Source of the DNA: Botryllus schlosseri
Taxonomy: Eukaryota > Chordata > Ascidiacea > Stolidobranchia > Styelidae
DNA length: 20,048 bases
Direction of reading: 5' to 3'
Assembly (NCBI GenBank): GCA_000444245.1
Contig: ATSW01006766.1
Span: 1-20,048 of the forward strand
The position numbers were made by a program, and so were the translations under genes. This document shows positions 16,004-20,048 of this stretch, one piece after another (position 1 is the stretch's first letter; each line of letters opens with the position of its first letter). The notes beneath the pieces were generated by a model, which was given only the letters and a program-made list of their open reading frames with translations, was not told where the DNA came from and made no database searches.

Positions 16004-19000
16004 ATGGAAGAAACACCGTGCATCACGAAAAAAATTCACTTGAATGTAAACTACGATAAACCCACGCAATTCAAAGGGAGGAGTGTTGAGAATGGTCTTC
16101 CAGTGACCAAACCACTCTACGATCTGGAAGAACTGTTGGCTTGGAGAGCAGAGGGTAGTCGTGACAAGGGTCAGTCATTCTCCATTGCAACGGTGCCATA
16201 TCATGGAAAAGACATACCTGACGGCTCTCCGAAAACACTGGTTTGTCACGATATGGCCGGAGGATACTTGGATGATAGGTAATTGAAAATTTTTCATGTT
16301 CCAATGGTTTGTATTATGTCGATTTGTCCCTATGCAGATTCGTACAGGGAACACTGTGCGAGGACGATAAATGGTATTACTTGACCTATTGGGATGTGGT
16401 TGACACCTTTGTCTACTTCAGTCATCATTTTGTCACCATACCACCAGTGGGGTGGATCAATTGTGCACACAGGAATGGTGTGGCCGTGTTGGGCACGTTC
16501 ATAACTGAGGGCGACATTGGCTTCAATAGGTACTTGGCTTTCATCATGTCATGTTGATGCATTAATGCAAATTTCCGGCATTGTAGATGTGAAGCAATTT
16601 TCTCAAGCGACTCGACATGGAAATTGGTCGCAAATGCACTTGTCATCATTGCCAAGTATTATAAATTCGAAGGTTGGCTTTTGAATATTGAAAACGAAAT
16701 AGAGGTGAGTTGTATGCTCTCAAATTATAAGTCATGGTTAGGCATTTTCTGTTCTTTTAACAGCCACAAAACATGGATAGGTTGAAGGATTTTGTGAAAT
16801 ATCTCACCGAAGAAATGCACCGGGCTGTCGCCGGCAGTCAAGTTATTTGGTATGATAGTGTCACCGTGGAGGGAGTGCTATCATGGCAGAACGAACTCAA
16901 CGCGCAAAACCAGTGAGTGAATTTATCGAATATTTGGTGACTGTTGCAGTGGTTCTCAACCCTACTAGCTTGTGTGTAAACCTCCAAACTTTAACTAACA
17001 ATGACAATGACACTGTGATCCAACTAAATAGCAAATAATATAAACTCTTACTGAATGAGAAATTTGCTGCTGTCTTTTATATATATATTTATTATATATA
17101 TTTTGTTGTACATGCTGGTTCAATTGGAGTTCCTGCTAGGCAGAGACATTTACTTATGACATCAAAAAAGGAATGCAGTTTACAAGCTGCGTAGAGTCTG
17201 TGGACAGATGGACATGCGACACTATAACATGCGACCATTCGGCATGCTACACAGCATGTGGTTTAAAGTACGGGTTAGGAGTGGGTTAGGGTTGGATTCA
17301 GGGTTGGGGTGGCGATATACATAAGGGTTAATTTCAGGAGGTTATTTTGGGTTACGGTTGGTTTTTGGGTTATCAAGTTACATGCCCAAGTGACGCATGC
17401 TGAAGTGTCCCATGCTCAACTGTCGTTTTCTATTGTGCCGCATGCTCATATGTCAGGCAACCGCTGGGTCCTCTGCGTATAGATTATATGAATATTACAC
17501 GATATTGCACGACCAGTTAACCTGTTCTGCAGCATCATCTTGCCTACTTATTCTGATAGCTAGTCATCTATCCATTGTAATGCTGATCTGTTACACCCCA
17601 GTGCACCCCATCCATGTGGTATACCCTTTACAAATCGTGGTACACTCTGGGGTGTACGACACACCCGGTTGAAAAGCCCTGTGCTAAACTTACTATGATT
17701 GCAATGCCCCGTATTAGGCACTGTATTAAAAGAGCATTTTACTTTGAAACCCATTACGGTTCATACAGTTCTAGCTTAACTGCGGGGCATGTGTCCTCAA
17801 CATGTTATATCTTTTATAACAGACCATTTTTTGATCGCTGCGATGGTATTTTTCTGAACTACACATGGAATGAAATCGGTCTACAGAAGTCTGCTGAGTT
17901 GGCAATGGTTGCGTCCAGAGTGTCAGATGTCTATGTGGGAGTGGATGTGTTTGGGAGAGGCTGTTATGGAGGGGGTGGCATGAACAGTGCCGTCGCTGTC
18001 GAAGTATCCAGAAGGTGAGACTCTTGCACTTTTTTTCGTTCGATGATAAATTACAGATGTAATTTCAGGTATTCCTTATCGGCTGCAATATTTGCGCCGG
18101 GCTGGGTGAAGGAAGTTCTGGGCTCTGAAGATTTCGAAATCAATCAAGCAAAATTCTGGAAATCACTAGCTCCTTATTGTCAACGCCGTGCCGTTAACGT
18201 ACCGCATTCACATTTTTACTCCGATTTTAACCCTGGTATTGAGGTTCGCGATGGTTTGCGCTACCTTCATCTCAGCCGTCAGTCTTTGCTTCCTCACATG
18301 TCGTCTGGCCCCTTGCTGCCTGTCCCCGTTGAAAGCCGACCTCACGAAGTCGCACTTTCTAAGTGTAAAGGTCAAGTATTATTCAAAGTCAGGATGAGAG
18401 CCTTACCCCAGCATTGTGGTTGTATGAGCGTTTACAAGGTAATCAGAGATCCGCACAGGACTTCGGTAGAAGTATCTAGGATGTGCCGGGAAAACTCGTC
18501 TGGGTCCGATCGCGCCCAACGGCTTTTCTCTGTGAATCCTTGTTTGGTTGTGGACTTCCTATGTACCACGTTGAATGAAAAAGTTGAAATACTTGAGTTT
18601 GCAGTGCTGGCACAGCCACTAGGTGTCGACGTCGATTGGGAACACTTCGTCAGTGATGGCGATGAAATCGATCTATCCCTTGACGACGTGACCTGGACGA
18701 AAGCAGGCGATGCGAATTTACTCTTCAGCTCTACTCTCTATCTTGGAGGAATAGACGAATCCCTGCCTGCGATCTTGTCTTTTCGCTCCGACGACACAAG
18801 CGAATTCGAACAACTGGGGATTGCCTACTGCGACAAGTATCGAATTTGTAACTTACCCCTGCCGGATCCAGTTCGCCATGGACCTGAAGGGAAATTCGTG
18901 ATCAAAGCCGAACAGAGACATCCCATACGGTCGCCTGATCCATATGGGGACCCGAGCGCACTTAAATTTTTGAATTGCAAGTGCGGCAAACTTGCAGTAA

Positions 19001-19059
19001 CCTATGGGGAAAAGACTACCGGTCCAATACCTGTCTCGTGCGGCTTAAGATTTGGATAA
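16004..19059 (+). CDS. ENGASE: Cytosolic endo-beta-N-acetylglucosaminidase (GH85), 6 exons
   Basis: ENGASE cleaves the chitobiose core (GlcNAc-GlcNAc) of free and protein-linked N-glycans in the cytosol. Exons: 16004-16278, 16338-16529, 16587-16704, 16764-16912, 17823-18014 and 18069-19059. Phases agree and give 638 aa; human is about 743, and the N terminus is shorter here. Family landmarks: LEELLAWRAE near residue 45, CHDMAGGYLDDRF (~82-93), VDTFVYFSHHFVTIPPVGWINCAHRNGVAVLGTFITE (~108-147), the catalytic N-x-E in GWLLNIEN (N189 oxazoline stabiliser, E191 acid/base, by analogy with Endo-A), IWYDSV..SWQNELN (~218-238), CDGIFLNYTWNE (~250-261) and DVYVGVDVFGRG (~280-291). The C-terminal part keeps the human-like IAYCDKYRICNL segment. 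No signal peptide is seen, as expected. The large fifth intron holds a foldback element. Confidence 0.94.
16947..16985. mobile_element. hAT-like left terminus
   Basis: CAGTGGTTCTCAACC is a textbook hAT terminal sequence. It might pair with the right end at 17681, whose inverted form CAGGGCTTTTCAACC matches at 12 of 15 bases. The flanking octamers GACTGTTG and TGCTAAAC do not match, so I keep them separate. The full extent is unknown. Confidence 0.4.
17076..17104. repeat. AT-rich microsatellite
   Basis: Imperfect TA dinucleotide tract with ATATATAT runs in ENGASE intron 5. Confidence 0.7.
17202..17462. mobile_element. Foldback element with AGCATG-repeat arms, copy 1
   Basis: The left arm (about 17202-17262) and right arm (about 17381-17462) are imperfect inverted complements. 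Both are made of repeated GCATG units, such as GACATGCGACAC on the left and GTGCCGCATGCTCATATGTC on the right. The outer right end reads GGCAACC. The core (17268-17380) is a G/T-rich run of GGTTAGGGT-like words. There is no coding capacity and no clear target duplication. A second copy in inverted orientation starts at 19899. Confidence 0.65.
17594..17681. mobile_element. hAT-like right terminus
   Basis: Read on the minus strand, the segment begins CAGGGCTTTTCAACCGGGTG and contains a GTACACCCCAGAGTGTAC near-palindrome, as hAT-type MITE ends do. No partner end or target duplication is confirmed. Confidence 0.35.
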
Positions 19060-19416
19060 AATCTGAAGATCGATATTCCGAACCGTATTTGTGTATGAAA
19101 TCTTGTTGGAAATTGGAAACAACGTAACACAACTCAAGATCTATATGAAATCTTTTTCCCAACTCTCTTTTGTTTCTATTGAAATACTTTACCCAATATT
19201 GCGATCATCAAATTGTTTTTACAAATATATGATCTGATCTTATGTTATGTTTTGTATGTCATTGGCGCATAGTTTCCGTGTAGAAATTAAGCCAAAATTG
19301 AAGTTGAAAGGTATACAATATACATGGAATAGAACTTTGAGATACAGTTTATATGATGTACCTAGCAAGAGATTTGGCTTGTTTTTTATTTCCTCAAAAC
19401 GCGATCCTCATTTCAG
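19060..19416 (+). other. ENGASE 3' flank
   Basis: This AT-rich sequence after the ENGASE stop presumably contains its 3' UTR. No canonical AATAAA is seen close to the stop; the first clear one is at 19610-19615, some 550 bases downstream. No gene is recognised. Confidence 0.45.
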
Positions 19417-19588
19417 GTATTAGCTGTTACATTGGTAGATTATACCCTAGTTTAGACACTCAACCAAACTATGTCGAAGGACGATTGTATGGACATGACA
19501 TGACCTATGCAAGCAAAGCAACCACGGCTAAAAGAAAGATGCATTACTTGCTTGGCCGTTTGCATCATTTCAAGAGTTCTTTATTGCG
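19417..19588 (+). other. Orphan exon-like ORF, product not recognised
   Basis: The stretch is bounded by an acceptor CCTCATTTCAG and a donor GCG|GTAAGA, and is open in one frame for about 57 codons. The encoded peptide includes CYIGRLYPSLDTQPNYVEGR and continues with KRKMHYLLGRLHHFKSSLLR, a basic helical stretch. I recognise no family. It could be an internal exon of a further gene running past the window, an unannotated small gene (the frame is open back to an ATG at 19353), or chance. Neighbouring exons are not visible inside the window. Confidence 0.3.
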
Positions 19589-19898
19589 GTAAGAGTTGAT
19601 TTTATGAGTAATAAACTGTGTTACTGGGTCTTTCATTACGCTACATATTTATTACCGTAATTGTCCATGTATAATCCGCAAAATTTTCACAATTTTTTGG
19701 CCTAAAATAGGGGGTGCGTATTATGCATCGGTACAACAAGCATTAGAAAAAATCTCCCTCGATAAAAAACTTGAAATCACACCTATCTTCATGTTCGTTT
19801 CCAATCGCGCATCACTTTTAGCCATGCGCGTAGTAATTAGTGGGAAGCGTGTTGCCAATTAACGAGAGTCGTGTGCAAAAACAAGCGATCTCCTGCTG
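19589..19898. other. Intergenic stretch before the second foldback element
   Basis: It contains a canonical AATAAA at 19610-19615 on the + strand, which could end an upstream transcript, and the small inverted-repeat element at about 19653-19730. The rest shows nothing recognisable. Confidence 0.45.
19653..19730. mobile_element. Small inverted-repeat element (TTACCGTAAT / GTGCGTATTATGC type)
   Basis: The arm ATGTATAATCCGCAA (19667-19681) pairs with GTGCGTATTATGCAT (19714-19728) at about 12 of 15 positions, around a TTTTTTGGCCTAAAATAGGG loop. The TTACCGTAATT prefix plus a GTGCGTATTAT suffix resembles a short DNA element widespread in animals (recalled, not searched). Superfamily not assigned. 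Confidence 0.45.
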
Positions 19899-20048
19899 GG
19901 TTGCCCGACATATGAGCATGCGACACAATGGAAAAGGACAGTTCAGCATGGAACACATCAGCATGCGTCACTTCAGCATGTGACTGTATAACCCAAAAAC
20001 TTACCCTAACCCGAAACATAGCCTAACCTAACCTAGCCTAACCTAACC
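19899..20048. mobile_element. Foldback element copy 2, cut by the window end
   Basis: GGTTGCCCGACATATGAGCATGCGACAC starts the arm. Four AGCATG units then follow with similar tails (CGACAC, GAACACATC, CGTCACTTC, TGAC), before a CCCTAACC / CCTAACC core that continues past the window. Its reverse complement matches the right arm of the element ending at 17462 over roughly 90 bases. The distal arm is outside the window. Confidence 0.65.

Larger units (their letters stand above)
16913..17822 (+). other. ENGASE intron 5
   Basis: This 910-base intron has donor GTGAGT and acceptor CTTTTATAACAG. It contains a hAT-like terminus at 16947, an AT microsatellite at about 17076-17104, a foldback element at 17202-17462 and a hAT-like right end near 17681. 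Confidence 0.6.

Noticed and set aside
16947-17681. One 735-bp hAT element joining the two hAT-like ends in ENGASE intron 5
   Set aside because: The ends match at only 12 of 15 bases and the flanking octamers do not match, so they may be from two different insertions.
17614-18018. 134-codon open frame as a separate gene
   Set aside because: Its 3' half is ENGASE exon 5 and its 5' half is intron sequence; conserved ENGASE residues begin exactly at the acceptor 17823.
20007-20048. CCTAACC repeats at the window end as a telomere
   Set aside because: The repeats are imperfect, and the same type of core lies inside the foldback element at 17202-17462, so they are the interior of a second copy, not a chromosome end.

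Overview
The window is eukaryotic nuclear DNA carrying five recognisable conserved animal genes and many degraded DNA transposons. Introns are GT-AG and mostly short to medium. The proteins align from memory to human orthologues along nearly their whole length. Two neighbouring genes are single-exon, lie on the same strand and are packed so closely that the downstream one begins just after a splice acceptor. That layout, with the short spliced 5' leaders, suggests an animal with spliced-leader trans-splicing and operons. A tunicate (ascidian) is the best guess. This is an inference; no spliced-leader sequence or taxonomic marker is present.

Layout. 1-1083: upstream sequence without a recognisable gene, with a strong splice acceptor at 1018-1019. 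1084-10802 (+): NCAPH, the kleisin subunit of condensin I, in 11 coding exons (732 aa). Its introns are full of hAT-like elements. 10803-12118: NCAPH 3' flank with a complete non-autonomous hAT-type element and a relic. 12119-12838 (-): ELP6, an Elongator subunit. 12992-13501 (-): ATP5F1D, the delta subunit of mitochondrial F1-ATPase. ELP6 and ATP5F1D are both intronless and look like a two-gene operon with ATP5F1D first. 13502-14599: divergent intergenic region. 14600-15665 (+): PIGP, a GPI-GlcNAc-transferase subunit, in 4 exons. 16004-19059 (+): ENGASE, a cytosolic GH85 endo-beta-N-acetylglucosaminidase, in 6 exons. 19060-20048: ENGASE 3' flank, one orphan exon-like ORF, a small inverted-repeat element and the start of a foldback element that runs off the window.

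The genes are unrelated housekeeping functions: chromosome condensation, tRNA wobble modification, ATP synthesis, GPI anchor synthesis and free N-glycan processing. No pathway links them. The shared themes are chromosomal packing and probable trans-splicing. I found no RNA gene, CRISPR array or retroviral element. The most notable signals are the ATP5F1D-ELP6 operon architecture, a hAT-type MITE family whose copies are full of TGACTCGAGTCA palindromes, and a foldback element built from repeated AGCATG units around a TTAGGG-like core.
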